The position numbers and the translations under genes were made by a program. Below the pieces are notes generated by a model, which did not search any database, was not told where the DNA came from, and saw nothing but the letters and a program-made list of their open reading frames with translations. A DNA stretch of 36,984 nucleotides from QFOX01 sp033763655 (lineage in GTDB: Bacteria; Pseudomonadota; Alphaproteobacteria; Rickettsiales; UBA3002). The stretch spans positions 1 through 36,984 of the forward strand of contig JANRKD010000025.1 in the NCBI GenBank assembly GCA_033763655.1, in the 5' to 3' direction. Below are positions 8,718 to 17,053 of this stretch, in pieces; the first letter of the stretch is position 1; each line of letters opens with the position of its first letter.

Positions 8718-9140
8718 TCAACCGACGATTTCGCACTCGCTGAAGAAGAAGCGGATTTCAATTGCCGCGTTTTCAGCCGAATCCGAGCCATGGACAGTAT
8801 TGCGCTCGATCGATTCGGCGAAGGTTTTGCGGATCGTGCCCTCGGCGGCGTTGGCCGGGTTGGTGGCGCCCATCAGTTCGCGGTTTTTAGCGACCGCATC
8901 CTCGCGCGCCAGCACCTGCACCACGACCGGGCCGGAAATCATGTAATCCACCAGCTCGCCATAGAAGGGGCGCTCCTTGTGGACGATGTAGAACTGTTCG
9001 GCCTGAAAGCGGCTCAGATGCAAGCGCTTCTGCGCAATAATGCGAAAGCCTGCCGCCTCGAACATGGCGTTGATGGCGCCTGTGAGGTTACGTTCGGTGG
9101 CGTCGGGTTTCAGGATCGAAAGGGTGCGTTGCACGGTCAT
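8718..9140 (-). CDS. ndk: nucleoside diphosphate kinase
   Basis: 140 residues, standard bacterial NDK length. It transfers the gamma phosphate of ATP to NDPs through a phosphohistidine intermediate. The sequence begins MTVQRTLSILKPDA, has RPFYGELVDYM and GPVVV in place, and carries the catalytic His117 in NTVHGSDS. The ribosome binding site GGAGAA sits about 4 nt before the ATG. It converges with the TadG-like gene and diverges from the OmpA-like gene; a good promoter lies 35-60 bp upstream. Confidence 0.97.
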   Translation of the reverse strand: MTVQRTLSILKPDATERNLTGAINAMFEAAGFRIIAQKRLHLSRFQAEQFYIVHKERPFYGELVDYMISGPVVVQVLAREDAVAKNRELMGATNPANAAEGTIRKTFAESIERNTVHGSDSAENAAIEIRFFFSECEIVG

Positions 9141-9173
9141 GGTCTTCTCCAGTGATGAAACGAATTGCGGCGG

Positions 9174-9202
9174 CTATTAGGACAAGCCGCGTGCGAGTGC
9201 AA
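9174..9202 (-). promoter_or_regulatory. sigma70-type promoter of ndk
   Basis: Reading the minus strand: TTGCAC (9202-9197), 17-bp spacer, TAATAG (9179-9174). Both boxes are close to consensus, the spacing is optimal, and the position is right for transcription into ndk. Confidence 0.65.
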
Positions 9203-9234
9203 GGGTTTTATCTGTCCGGGCCTGCCCGGGAGGG

Positions 9235-9263
9235 TTGAAAGCCTCCGGGGTATCCGCTATAAA
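9235..9263 (+). promoter_or_regulatory. sigma70-type promoter of the OmpA-like lipoprotein gene
   Basis: TTGAAA at 9235-9240, exactly 17 bp, then TATAAA at 9258-9263. The start codon follows 36 bp downstream. It is divergent from the ndk promoter in the same intergenic region. Confidence 0.7.
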
Positions 9264-9299
9264 CGGCGACGGACAACCCCTACCGCGATAGGCTCGGCC

Positions 9300-10148
9300 A
9301 TGCTTAGACACACTCTCGCCATGCTTTTGCTACTGGCCACCCTTGTCGCTTGCGACAGCACCGCTTCGCTGGAGGAACTGCGCGGGAAAACCCCGGTGGG
9401 TGACGATTACAGCCAGGCGCTGGCCGCCGGTTACCGCGAGTTCGCCGAGGAGAGAACCGCCCGGTATGACTGGTCGATGGCCACCTATTTTGCCGACAAG
9501 GGCCTGGTGGCTGCCGCTGGCCGCGACCTCGCCCCCGAGGAGCCCGACCTTTGGGAAATCCCCCCTGCGGCGCTGGGTGAATTTATCGAGGCGCGCCCGA
9601 AATTACTGGCGGCGGTGGCGGTGAATCGCAGCACCCAGCCGGAAATGGCCGCCGCCGCGATGGTGGGTTATGACCGCTGGCTGCATCTGGCCTATGCCAA
9701 CAGCGATGCGGGCGCTATTGCCGCCCAGCGCGATGCGTTCTTTGCCATCCTCACCAAATTATCGGAAGCGCAGGTAGCCAGCGCCGCCGAAGTGCCCACC
9801 ACCACCATCCCGGCGGAAAGCACTTCGACCGTGCTCTATTTCCCGTTCGACAGCGACCGCCTCGGCGATACGGCGCTCGCCGCGCTTGAGGCGCTAGTGC
9901 GTTATGTGCGTGCGGCGGGGGATGTTGAGATCAGCATCAACGGCCACGCCGATCGCGCCGGCAGCGAGCAGTATAACCTCGATTTGTCGCAACGCCGCGC
10001 GCGGTTTGTGCTTGCCGCGTTGAAGGATGCAGGCATCGCCACCGGGCGCATGAAGTATTTCGCCTTCGGCGAAAGTGACCCCGCCGTGCCCACCGCCGAT
10101 GGCGTCGCCGAAGCGAAAAACCGCCGCGTTGAGATTTTCATTGAATAA
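9300..10148 (+). CDS. OmpA-family peptidoglycan-binding lipoprotein
   Basis: 282 residues from the ATG at 9300. The frame is open for 45 codons upstream, but the promoter at 9235-9263 and the signal peptide fix this start. The type II signal peptide is MLRHTLAMLLLLATLVAC with lipobox LVAC, so Cys18 should be lipidated. The middle is Ala-rich and helical. The C-terminal OmpA/Pal domain (about 175-282) starts at VLYFPFDSDRL and carries INGHADRAGSEQYN and LSQRRA, the peptidoglycan-binding residues. It probably anchors the outer membrane to the wall, like Pal or an MotB/OmpA-like lipoprotein. No tol genes are adjacent, so it is not called pal. Confidence 0.88.
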   Translation: MLRHTLAMLLLLATLVACDSTASLEELRGKTPVGDDYSQALAAGYREFAEERTARYDWSMATYFADKGLVAAAGRDLAPEEPDLWEIPPAALGEFIEARPKLLAAVAVNRSTQPEMAAAAMVGYDRWLHLAYANSDAGAIAAQRDAFFAILTKLSEAQVASAAEVPTTTIPAESTSTVLYFPFDSDRLGDTALAALEALVRYVRAAGDVEISINGHADRAGSEQYNLDLSQRRARFVLAALKDAGIATGRMKYFAFGESDPAVPTADGVAEAKNRRVEIFIE

Positions 10149-10172
10149 CGACGGCATGACCCTGCCGCCCCC

Positions 10173-11102
10173 ATGCTCTTCCGGTTGCCCCTGATGCTGC
10201 TCGCCGCCACATACCTGCCGCTGATTGCCGAACGTGCCGAATATCTGGCGCTGCTGTTGCTGCCGGCATTTGGTATCGGCGAACTCCTCGCGCGTGGGCC
10301 GTTCACCCGCGCCCTTGCGGCGCTGCGCCGTGCGGTGGCGACGCTTGGCCGCAAACTCGACCGCGATACGCGGCCAGTGGCGGTGCGGGTCTATCGCGGG
10401 TTGATTGCGGTGGCGATGCTGCTGCTGCCGATGCTGGCGGCCACGGTGTTTCTGGGCCGCGTGCCGCCGCTTGTGGCATTGCTGCTACTGGCATGGTTCG
10501 GGCAGTGTTTTGCCACCATATCGAACCTGCGGCTGTGGCGCGCCGCACCGGGCGAAGCGTTGCGGCTCGAACAGGCGGGGGAGCGCGCCCTGTTTGCCGA
10601 CAGCCATGCGCTGCTGCGCCATTATATCGGCACGCGCACGGAGGCATTTGCCGTCGGGGTGGTCGGCGGCGGTTTCTGGTATGTGCTCGGTGGCCTGCCC
10701 GCCATGGGGGTCTACCTCGCCCTTGCCGGCGCGCACCACGCCTACCGCGCCCGGCCCGCTTTCGGTTGGGCGGCGCGCGGGGCGTTTGCGCTCGCCGATT
10801 TTTTGCCACGCCTGCTGGCGCGTGGGCTGGTGTTTCTCGCTGGGTTTTTCACGCCGCAGACCCGGCCATTTGCCGGGCTAAGGGCGAAAGACTGGCAAAC
10901 CGCCGTCGCCCGCACGCTCGACATCACCCTCGGCGGCCCGTCGCTCGCGGGTGCCCAGGAGCCCTGGGTGGGCGAAGGCACGGCGCGCCTGACCGGCCTG
11001 CATGCCCGCCGCGCGGTGCGGCTGCTGGCGGTGGCGGCGCTGCTGCTCGGGCTGCTGCTGGCGGGCAGACAGATGAATTATATATTGATAAACATCGTTT
11101 AA
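10173..11102 (+). CDS. CobD/CbiB-like integral membrane protein (divergent)
   Basis: 309 residues with several membrane segments. The second half follows the CobD/CbiB (adenosylcobinamide-phosphate synthase) pattern: an RHYIGTRTEAFAVGVVGGGF segment where CobD has RD(T/A)..L and ES..EN..DG, then YVLGGLPAMGVYLA, a PAFGWAARGAFALADFLPRLLAR block, and LGGPSLAG with PWVGEG near the end. The usual acidic signature residues of the central CobD motif are not conserved, and no cobalamin gene is nearby, so the enzyme activity is doubtful. It starts 24 bp after the OmpA-like gene and may share its transcript. A non-enzymatic paralogue is the most cautious reading. Confidence 0.6.
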   Translation: MLFRLPLMLLAATYLPLIAERAEYLALLLLPAFGIGELLARGPFTRALAALRRAVATLGRKLDRDTRPVAVRVYRGLIAVAMLLLPMLAATVFLGRVPPLVALLLLAWFGQCFATISNLRLWRAAPGEALRLEQAGERALFADSHALLRHYIGTRTEAFAVGVVGGGFWYVLGGLPAMGVYLALAGAHHAYRARPAFGWAARGAFALADFLPRLLARGLVFLAGFFTPQTRPFAGLRAKDWQTAVARTLDITLGGPSLAGAQEPWVGEGTARLTGLHARRAVRLLAVAALLLGLLLAGRQMNYILINIV

Positions 11103-11113
11103 TCGCGATTAAA
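11098..11113. repeat. 16-bp perfect palindrome
   Basis: TTTAATCGCGATTAAA overlaps the stop codon of the CobD-like gene. It lacks a loop and a T-tract, so it is not a typical terminator. It could be a dimeric protein binding site. Confidence 0.4.
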
Positions 11114-11244
11114 GCCGTGATGCATGCCACGCATAGGTGGCGCTGTCAGCTCTGCGACCGTCACACAATCTTCACGAAAAGTCGGGTGTGTATCGCCGCC
11201 GTTTGCCGTAAAATGAAGGGGTAAAGAAAGGATATCTGCGCCTT

Positions 11245-12612
11245 ATGTCTTCGGCATTGCACATGCCTGCGCTTACGCCTGTCGCCGCCTCTTCGGATGA
11301 AGAGGCGCGGGCGGCGGCGATCGCGTCCAGCAGCATGGCGCCGCCTTCTACCACCGGCATCGGGCACACCCCTCAGGCGGGGAGCGTCGCTGCCGTGCCA
11401 CCGCACACACAGACGCAATCGACCCTCGCCCCCACTTCCGAATATGTGCGCTATTTGCTGCTGGCCTTGCCCGCCCGCTATATTCCGCGCGGCATTTTCG
11501 GCGCCCTGTTCGAGAAGGCCCCCTACCGCGATAACGCGCTGGCGCGCATGGTGGCAAAACCGGGTGCGTGGTTGCAGAAAAAATTCCCCCACAGCACGCC
11601 CGAAAGCAAAGCGGCCTTAATCTACAACAGCGCCATGGGCGTCGGCAGCGTGGCCCTCACCGCCAGCTATAGCTGGACGGTTTATCACGACATTAAAAGC
11701 ATTTTCAGCGAAGCCGTCGCCGCCGAAATCGGCAAGCCGCCCGAGCAGGTGACCTTCAAGGATTTGCAGCGCAGCGATAACCGTATTGTGCAGAAAACCC
11801 TGAGCAATTTCTGGCAGCGTAGCGCGCGGCGCTTTTTTACGGATTTATTGTTTTTCCCAACCGCCCTTGTGCGTTCGAGCCATCTGGGCGATTTCATGGT
11901 CGGGGTGAAGGCATTGCAGGCGTTCGGTGAAACATGGAAACGCAAGACCACCATGTTCGAGGACCTCGTGACCTTCGTGAATAATAAAATCAACCCGCGC
12001 AATGGCCTCGGGCAGGCGATCAGCGTCGGCGAAATTTTCGACCTCTACCAGCATTACGCGCAGGAATATAACCCCGGCCATGATTTCAGCAACGTGCTCG
12101 ACCGTGGGACGGGCGAAGGCGCGGTATGGGCACAAAGTCAGCCGATTTTCGAGCGCATCACCGAGCTGATGAACCTGACTTATGCGTATAAGCATAAATC
12201 CGTCATCGACCCGAAAACGGGCCACGCGCTGGCGCAGGCAGACCTGCCGCTGCCCAAGCTCATCTACCTGCTCGGCCATGATCTGGTTGATGTCATGCAG
12301 CCGGAAAAAACGCTCGCCGCCATCGAGATTGCCAACCGTTACGGCATCGGCGCGGTGAAGGAAATGCAGGCCATGCTGGCCGGGGGCGGCACGCTCGCGC
12401 AGGTCGCGGTGCATTTCCCGGTGGCGCCGCGCTTAGCATCCACCAATGCCATTCCGGCGGAGGAGAAAAACGGCGTCATCGCCAAGGGTTCGACCGTGCA
12501 GCTCGACCGCGCCGAAAGCACCACCCCTGCCAGCATTATTGACGCCCACTCGGCCATAGCGATGCCGTCGGGCCAGAGTGCACCATCCGTTGAGCCGTTG
12601 TCAGCCCGATGA
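11245..12612 (+). CDS. hypothetical protein, 455 residues, no recognised family
   Basis: It starts at an ATG 14 bp after AAGGA, so the exact start is uncertain. The N-terminal 65 residues are low in complexity and rich in Ala, Ser, Pro and Thr, probably disordered. The middle (about 70-380) is well composed and mostly helical, with hydrophobic stretches such as YLLLALPARYIPRGIFGALF (about 70-90) and AALIYNSAMGVGSVALTASY (about 128-147) that could be membrane-associated. The tail is again disordered. No catalytic motif or signal peptide is visible. It stands alone between a palindrome and a repeat-rich gap. Coding use looks like its neighbours, so it is a real gene of unknown function. Confidence 0.7.
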   Translation: MSSALHMPALTPVAASSDEEARAAAIASSSMAPPSTTGIGHTPQAGSVAAVPPHTQTQSTLAPTSEYVRYLLLALPARYIPRGIFGALFEKAPYRDNALARMVAKPGAWLQKKFPHSTPESKAALIYNSAMGVGSVALTASYSWTVYHDIKSIFSEAVAAEIGKPPEQVTFKDLQRSDNRIVQKTLSNFWQRSARRFFTDLLFFPTALVRSSHLGDFMVGVKALQAFGETWKRKTTMFEDLVTFVNNKINPRNGLGQAISVGEIFDLYQHYAQEYNPGHDFSNVLDRGTGEGAVWAQSQPIFERITELMNLTYAYKHKSVIDPKTGHALAQADLPLPKLIYLLGHDLVDVMQPEKTLAAIEIANRYGIGAVKEMQAMLAGGGTLAQVAVHFPVAPRLASTNAIPAEEKNGVIAKGSTVQLDRAESTTPASIIDAHSAIAMPSGQSAPSVEPLSAR

Positions 12613-12694
12613 GCCGCCCGGTGGGGGCGTGGTTTGTTAGTAGCCAGTTGCCAGTCGCCAGTAGTCAAACTCTTCGGCCAGGCCCTCACCCCGG

Positions 12695-12718
12695 CCCTCT
12701 CCCGCTTGCGGGAGAGGG
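12695..12718. repeat. palindromic repeat (hairpin), REP-like
   Basis: CCCTCTCCCGC at 12695-12705 and its exact reverse complement at 12708-12718 with a 2-nt centre. The flank CCCTCACCCCGG is typical of a short repeat common in many proteobacterial intergenic regions. Confidence 0.65.
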
Positions 12719-12781
12719 AGCGACTCCCCGCGTTAACACCGTCCTCTATTCTCTGTCCGGAGGATATCCCCCTTGCCACCC

Positions 12782-12820
12782 GGGGAGTATCCCCCTCCCG
12801 CAAGCGGGAGGGGTTAGGGG
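12782..12820. repeat. palindromic repeat, same family as 1830-1876
   Basis: GGGGAGTATCCCC followed by a perfect 10-bp stem (CCCCTCCCGC at 12792-12801, GCGGGAGGGG at 12804-12813) and GTTAGGGG. The same order is seen between mreB and mreC. Together with the hairpin at 12695 it forms an inverted pair about 90 bp apart. Confidence 0.65.
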
Positions 12821-12910
12821 AGGGAACGGGAAGAGAAGAGTCGAGCGGTTAGAGTCGAGAGTCGAGTGGCGCGCGGGTCGGGGCTTGGTAGCCCACAGCA
12901 CCCAACCTCA

Positions 12911-12986
12911 CCACGTGTCATGCCGTCTTTCATGACGGCATCCATCTTTAAGGTAGATCCCGGCGCAAGGCCGGGGTGACACGTGG
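12911..12986. repeat. 76-bp cruciform-type repeat element
   Basis: Bounded by a perfect 10-bp inverted repeat: CCACGTGTCA at 12911-12920 and TGACACGTGG at 12977-12986. Inside are two further hairpins: TGCCGTC/GACGGCA at 12921-12940 and CCGGC/GCCGG around 12960-12974. The nested design resembles a small non-autonomous palindromic element. The TGTCATGCCG...GGCATCC style is common in alphaproteobacterial intergenic DNA. Confidence 0.6.
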
Positions 12987-13050
12987 GGCTGGGGTGGCGG
13001 GTGGTGGCTGGGGCTGCGGCTGGCCGCCACTGGCTGCCCCCTATCTTTTG

Positions 13051-13097
13051 CCATGCCAGCTTTATGTTGGCATCCGGCCTCTTCGCGAGAATCTCGC
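13051..13097. repeat. partial copies of palindromic elements
   Basis: ATGCCA...TGGCAT flanks a short loop at about 13051-13071 and looks like half of the element at 12911. Just after it comes a 15-bp palindrome, CGCGAGAATCTCGCG. They lie immediately downstream of purN and could help end its transcript, but no T-tract is present. Confidence 0.45.
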
Positions 13098-13121
13098 GGC
13101 GCGCAGGGATCGCCAGACCGA

Positions 13122-13715
13122 CTAGCCCGCAGTGCCGGTGAGCATTTCCTGCGCGACGGTTTTGAGCACTTCGGGGTAAAGGATATGTTCGAGCACCTGA
13201 ATGCGCGTTTTCAGCAGGGTTGGCGTGTCGCCCTCCCAGATCGGAATAGCCTCCTGCCGGATGATGGCACCTGAATCGAGCTCGGGCGTGACCCAGTGGA
13301 TCGTGACGCCGTGTTCGCGTTCGCCTGCGGCAAGCACCCGCGCATGGGTGTTCATGCCCTTGTATTTGGGCAGCAGCGACGGGTGGATGTTGATGAGCCT
13401 GCCGGCCCATTGGCGGGTGAAGGTTTCCGACAGGATGCGCATGAACCCGGCCAGGCAGACCAGCTCGACGCGGTGGTGGCTGAGGGCGGCGTCGATGGCG
13501 TTGTCGAACGCCTCGCGCGTGGCGTACGCGCCGTGCGGAATGACTACCGACGGAATCTGCGCCGCGCTGGCGCGTTCCAGCCCTTTAACGCAGGCGGCAT
13601 TGCTGACGACGAGGACAATCTTCGCTGGAAAATCCGCCTCGGTGCAGGCGTCGATGAGGGCCTGTAAGTTGCTGCCCTCGCCCGAGATGAGGACGGCGGT
13701 TCTTACCCGGCGCAT
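13122..13715 (-). CDS. purN: phosphoribosylglycinamide formyltransferase
   Basis: 197 residues from the ATG at 13715. The open frame extends upstream inside purM, but this start gives the standard PurN N-terminus RTAVLISGEGSNLQALIDA. It transfers the formyl group from 10-formyl-THF to GAR in step 3 of purine synthesis. Catalytic residues are visible: Asn109 and His111 in INIHPSLLPKYKG and Asp147 in ELDSGA. It overlaps the purM 3' end by 13 bp, so the two are translated as a unit. Confidence 0.95.
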   Translation of the reverse strand: MRRVRTAVLISGEGSNLQALIDACTEADFPAKIVLVVSNAACVKGLERASAAQIPSVVIPHGAYATREAFDNAIDAALSHHRVELVCLAGFMRILSETFTRQWAGRLINIHPSLLPKYKGMNTHARVLAAGEREHGVTIHWVTPELDSGAIIRQEAIPIWEGDTPTLLKTRIQVLEHILYPEVLKTVAQEMLTGTAG

Positions 13716-14770
13716 AACGATCCGTGGTATTGCACGCGCGCGTCGCCGTTTGCCGCTTCCAGCGTGCCGAGGAGAAACACCGCCTCGCCCGAGGCTTCCA
13801 GCGCGGCGCGCACGGCGGCAGCCTCGGCGGCGGCGACTACGGCCACCATGCCGATGCCGCAATTGAAGGTGCGCAGCATTTCTTCCATCGGTACGTCGCC
13901 GGCGGCCCGCAGCCAGTCGAACAGGGCGGGCAGGTGCCAGGCGGATAAGTCAATCCGCGCGGCGAGGGTTGCAGGCAGCACGCGCGGCAGGTTTTCGGTG
14001 AGGCCGCCGCCGGTGATGTGGGCGAGGCCTTTGATTCGGTTTTCGCCCAGCAACGGCAGCAGCGATTTCACATAAATACGGGTGGGCGAAAGCAGCGCCT
14101 CGCCCAGAGTGGCGGCGGCGCAGGGGTAGGGCGGCGGGGCGGCGAGATCGGCCCCGGTGGTGGCGGCGATGTGGCGCACCAGCGAATAGCCGTTGCTGTG
14201 GACGCCGCGCGAGCCGATGCCCAGCAGCACATCACCCGCCTGCATATCGGCCCGGGGCAATAATTGTGCGCGGGCGACGGCGCCGACGGCAAAGCCCGCC
14301 AGATCGTATTCGCCGCCTGCGTACATCCCGGGCATTTCAGCGGTTTCCCCGCCGACCAGCGCGCAGCCTGCCTGCAGGCAGCCTTCGGCAATCCCGGCGA
14401 CGACCTGCGCGGCGGTATCGACATCAAGTGCGCCGGTGGCGTAGTAGTCGAGGAAGAAAAGCGGCGTCGCACCCTGCACGATGAGGTCGTTGACGCACAT
14501 GGCGACCAGGTCGATGCCGATGGTGGCGTGGCGGCCAAGCTGCTGCGCGAGCTTGAGTTTGGTGCCCACGCCGTCGGTGGTGGATACGAGCAACGCGTCC
14601 TCGAAACCTGCCGCTTTGAGGTCAAAAACTGCGCCGAAGCCGCCGAGGCCGCCCAGCGCGCCTGCGCGCGCCGTGGCTTTGGCGTGGGGCTTGATGCGCT
14701 CGACCAGAGTGTTGCCTGCGGCGATATCGACCCCGGCCTGTTTATATCGTGCGTTGATTGGAGCACCCAT
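13703..14770 (-). CDS. purM: phosphoribosylformylglycinamidine cyclo-ligase (AIR synthetase)
   Basis: 355 residues, the usual PurM length. It closes the imidazole ring of FGAM with ATP to make AIR. Signatures include the start YKQAGVDIAAGNTLVERIK, the Gly-rich GALGGLGGFGAVFD, VSTTDGVGTKLKLA, the conserved GGETAEMPGMY (about 150) and the ITGGGLTENLPRVLP motif (about 235-250). It is first in a purM-purN operon and diverges from the DUF2066 gene, an arrangement common in alphaproteobacteria. Confidence 0.96.
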   Translation of the reverse strand: MGAPINARYKQAGVDIAAGNTLVERIKPHAKATARAGALGGLGGFGAVFDLKAAGFEDALLVSTTDGVGTKLKLAQQLGRHATIGIDLVAMCVNDLIVQGATPLFFLDYYATGALDVDTAAQVVAGIAEGCLQAGCALVGGETAEMPGMYAGGEYDLAGFAVGAVARAQLLPRADMQAGDVLLGIGSRGVHSNGYSLVRHIAATTGADLAAPPPYPCAAATLGEALLSPTRIYVKSLLPLLGENRIKGLAHITGGGLTENLPRVLPATLAARIDLSAWHLPALFDWLRAAGDVPMEEMLRTFNCGIGMVAVVAAAEAAAVRAALEASGEAVFLLGTLEAANGDARVQYHGSLCAG

Positions 14771-14856
14771 TTACGCTACCATCCCCAGTAAGTGGCATGC
14801 CCCGACCATAACGGCCTTGCCTTTGACTGTCCAGCCCAGCCCACGAGTGAATCACG

Positions 14857-15942
14857 ATGAAGCGATGGATTTTAGCGGCGATGGTTGCGCTGGCCGTGCA
14901 GGCGGCGGCAATGCCGGCCAGTGCCGCCATTCAGGAGATGCGCGTGCTCGCCGTCGGGGTCGATGACAGCAGCCGCAAAGCCGAGGACAAGGCGCTCGAT
15001 TATGCCCGCAACCGCGCTGTTTACCTCGCCGCGCGCAAGCTGGGCCTCCCGAACGCGCACGAGCAGGTCAGCACATTCACCCCGGCGCAATTCCGCGAGA
15101 TTATTCGCGGCACGCGCGTGGTGCGTACCCGTCGCGAAGGGACGATTACCTACAGCGAAATCAACGTCACGCTGGTGGACGAAGCCTTGCGGCGCGCGCT
15201 GAAGCTGCCGCCCGCCGAAAATACCGTGCCCGAAGTGAAAATGCGCGGCATATTGCTGCTGTCGGTGTATGTCGGGCATGAGCGCGCCTATCTGTGGGAG
15301 AAGGAAAATGCCCTGCGCGAGCCGCTGGTGACGGAGATTCGCCGTCAGGCGCGTGGCGGCATCCTGTTGCCCGGCGGCAACCTTCAGGATCTGCGCCTGA
15401 TAGATTACCAGAATGCGCTGACGGTGACGCCCGAAGAGCTTATGCCGATGTTCAGCCGTTACGGGGCGGAGGAGATTATCGTGGCGGTGCTCACCCCCGG
15501 CGCGCCCGGCACCATGGATGCGGCCAACGTGCTGCTGCGGCGCCTGAGGCCCGATGGCGTGCGCAACGAACTGCTCGAAATTATGCCCGAGGATAGTGAA
15601 GAGACTTCGCCGGTGCGGCTTGAGAAAGCGGCCGCCGCGATTGCCCAGGCGGTGACGTCGATTGCCACCGCTACCGCCGAGGGCGAGCAGGCCATACAGC
15701 AGGATGCCACCCAGATTCCGGTGCGTTTTGCCTATACGGTTCCCAAAGAGTTCGCCCGCATGCAGGAGGCCATCCGCCACGCGCCGGGGGTAATCTTTCT
15801 GGATTTGCCCCGCATCGCGCTTGCGCAAGTGGACGGCACCATTTATCTAAAGGGCGATGGTGAGGGCCTGAAGCAGGCACTCACCAAACAAGGCGTCATC
15901 GTCACGGTGACGGCGGCGGGCTGGCGGCTTTCCGTCAGATAG
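14857..15942 (+). CDS. DUF2066-like secreted protein
   Basis: 361 residues with a clear type I signal peptide (MKRWILAAMVALAVQAAAMPASA, cleavage after about residue 23). The mature part begins with repeated alpha/beta stretches similar to DUF2066 proteins, which are often encoded beside perM/hda and purM in proteobacteria. Examples are DKALDYARNRAVYLAARKLG and a later LIDYQNALTVTPEELMPMFSRYGAEEIIVAVL. The biochemical role is unknown. An 11-nt gap separates it from the PerM-like transporter, pointing to one operon. The call rests on sequence style and a conserved neighbourhood. Confidence 0.7.
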   Translation: MKRWILAAMVALAVQAAAMPASAAIQEMRVLAVGVDDSSRKAEDKALDYARNRAVYLAARKLGLPNAHEQVSTFTPAQFREIIRGTRVVRTRREGTITYSEINVTLVDEALRRALKLPPAENTVPEVKMRGILLLSVYVGHERAYLWEKENALREPLVTEIRRQARGGILLPGGNLQDLRLIDYQNALTVTPEELMPMFSRYGAEEIIVAVLTPGAPGTMDAANVLLRRLRPDGVRNELLEIMPEDSEETSPVRLEKAAAAIAQAVTSIATATAEGEQAIQQDATQIPVRFAYTVPKEFARMQEAIRHAPGVIFLDLPRIALAQVDGTIYLKGDGEGLKQALTKQGVIVTVTAAGWRLSVR

Positions 15943-15952
15943 GGAGAAGGCG

Positions 15953-17050
15953 ATGAAACAATCACGTTCGATGAGCGACGGCTGGCAGGCACGCTGGTTT
16001 CATTTTGCCATGTGGCTGGCGATTCTCACCGCTTTCACCCTTTTCCTGCGCGCGGTGGAGCCGGTGCTGCTACCGTTTGTGCTCGGCATGTTCGTCGCTT
16101 ACCTGATGGACCCGCTGGTGGCGCGGCTGCAACGCACCGGGCTTGGGCGTAGCAGCGCGACGGCGATCATTACGCTGACGCTGTTTACGCTGCTGGCGGC
16201 GCTGTTCATCTGGCTGGTGCCGATTATCTACGAGCAGCTGGCCAACCTTGCCACCCGCGCCCCGGCTATGCTGCATGCGGTGGAAACCAACCTGCGCGCC
16301 TGGGCAGCCCCGATGATTGAAAAACTCAATGCCTTAAGCGGCGCCACCGCCGACACCCCCCCGGTCGATGCCAGCGGCCTGCTGCAGCGCGGCACGGCGA
16401 CGCTCGGCCAGTTTGTTGGCCGGGTGCTGACTTCGGGCGCGGCGCTGGTTAATGTCGTCGGGCTGTTGCTGATTACACCGATTGTCTGTTTCTACCTGAT
16501 TCGTGACTGGCCGGCGGTGGTGCGCAAGGTCGATAAACTGCTGCCGCTGGCCTATGCGCCGACCATCCGCGAACAGTTGCAGCTCATCAACCGCACGCTG
16601 GCCTGTTATGTGCGCGGGCAGATTACTGTCATTGTCATTATGTCGGTATTTTATGTCACGATGCTCAGCGTCATCGGCATCCATTTCAGTCTGGTGCTCG
16701 GGCTGCTGGCGGGTTTTATCATTATCATCCCCTATATCGGTTCGGCGATTTCCATCAGCCTCGGGCTGGTGGTGGCCTACGAGCAATACACCACCGGCAC
16801 TTCATTCTGGCTGGTGGTGGCGGCCTATGGCGCCGGGCAGATTATCGAGTCGCAGATTCTCACCCCGAAAATTATCGGCGACCGCGTCGGCCTTCACCCG
16901 CTTTGGATGCTGTTTGGCATGCTCGCCGGGGCGGTGCTGCTCGGGTTTGTCGGGGTGCTGATTGCGGTGCCGCTGACGGCGGTCATCGGGGTGCTGGCAA
17001 AATTTGCGGTCGGGCGTTACCTCGAATCAGGCCTGTATCTGGATCAATAA
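15953..17050 (+). CDS. AI-2E family transporter (PerM-like)
   Basis: 365 residues with about eight membrane helices. The central soluble loop and the helices carrying PIVCFYLIRDW, GFIIIIPYIGSAI and AYGAGQIIESQILTPKIIGDRVGLHPLWMLF are diagnostic of the AI-2E/UPF0118 (PerM, YdiK, TqsA) family. Members export small molecules or act as Na+/H+ antiporters, and the substrate cannot be told here. AGGGAGAAGG precedes the start. The hdaA-like gene begins 3 bp after the stop, matching the perM-hda linkage seen in many proteobacteria. Confidence 0.9.
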   Translation: MKQSRSMSDGWQARWFHFAMWLAILTAFTLFLRAVEPVLLPFVLGMFVAYLMDPLVARLQRTGLGRSSATAIITLTLFTLLAALFIWLVPIIYEQLANLATRAPAMLHAVETNLRAWAAPMIEKLNALSGATADTPPVDASGLLQRGTATLGQFVGRVLTSGAALVNVVGLLLITPIVCFYLIRDWPAVVRKVDKLLPLAYAPTIREQLQLINRTLACYVRGQITVIVIMSVFYVTMLSVIGIHFSLVLGLLAGFIIIIPYIGSAISISLGLVVAYEQYTTGTSFWLVVAAYGAGQIIESQILTPKIIGDRVGLHPLWMLFGMLAGAVLLGFVGVLIAVPLTAVIGVLAKFAVGRYLESGLYLDQ

Positions 17051-17053
17051 ATC

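Larger units (their letters stand above)
12613..13121. other. gene-free region made of several palindromic repeats
   Basis: About 500 bp between the 455-residue orphan and purN. I see no convincing gene, only repeat elements listed separately (12695-12718, 12782-12820, 12911-12986, 13051-13097) and purine-rich filler around 12820-12870. Open frames crossing it change frame at the repeats and are not credible genes. Confidence 0.6.

Noticed and set aside
9165..9299. Upstream extension of the OmpA-like gene
   Set aside because: A good promoter lies inside it and the signal peptide begins at 9300.
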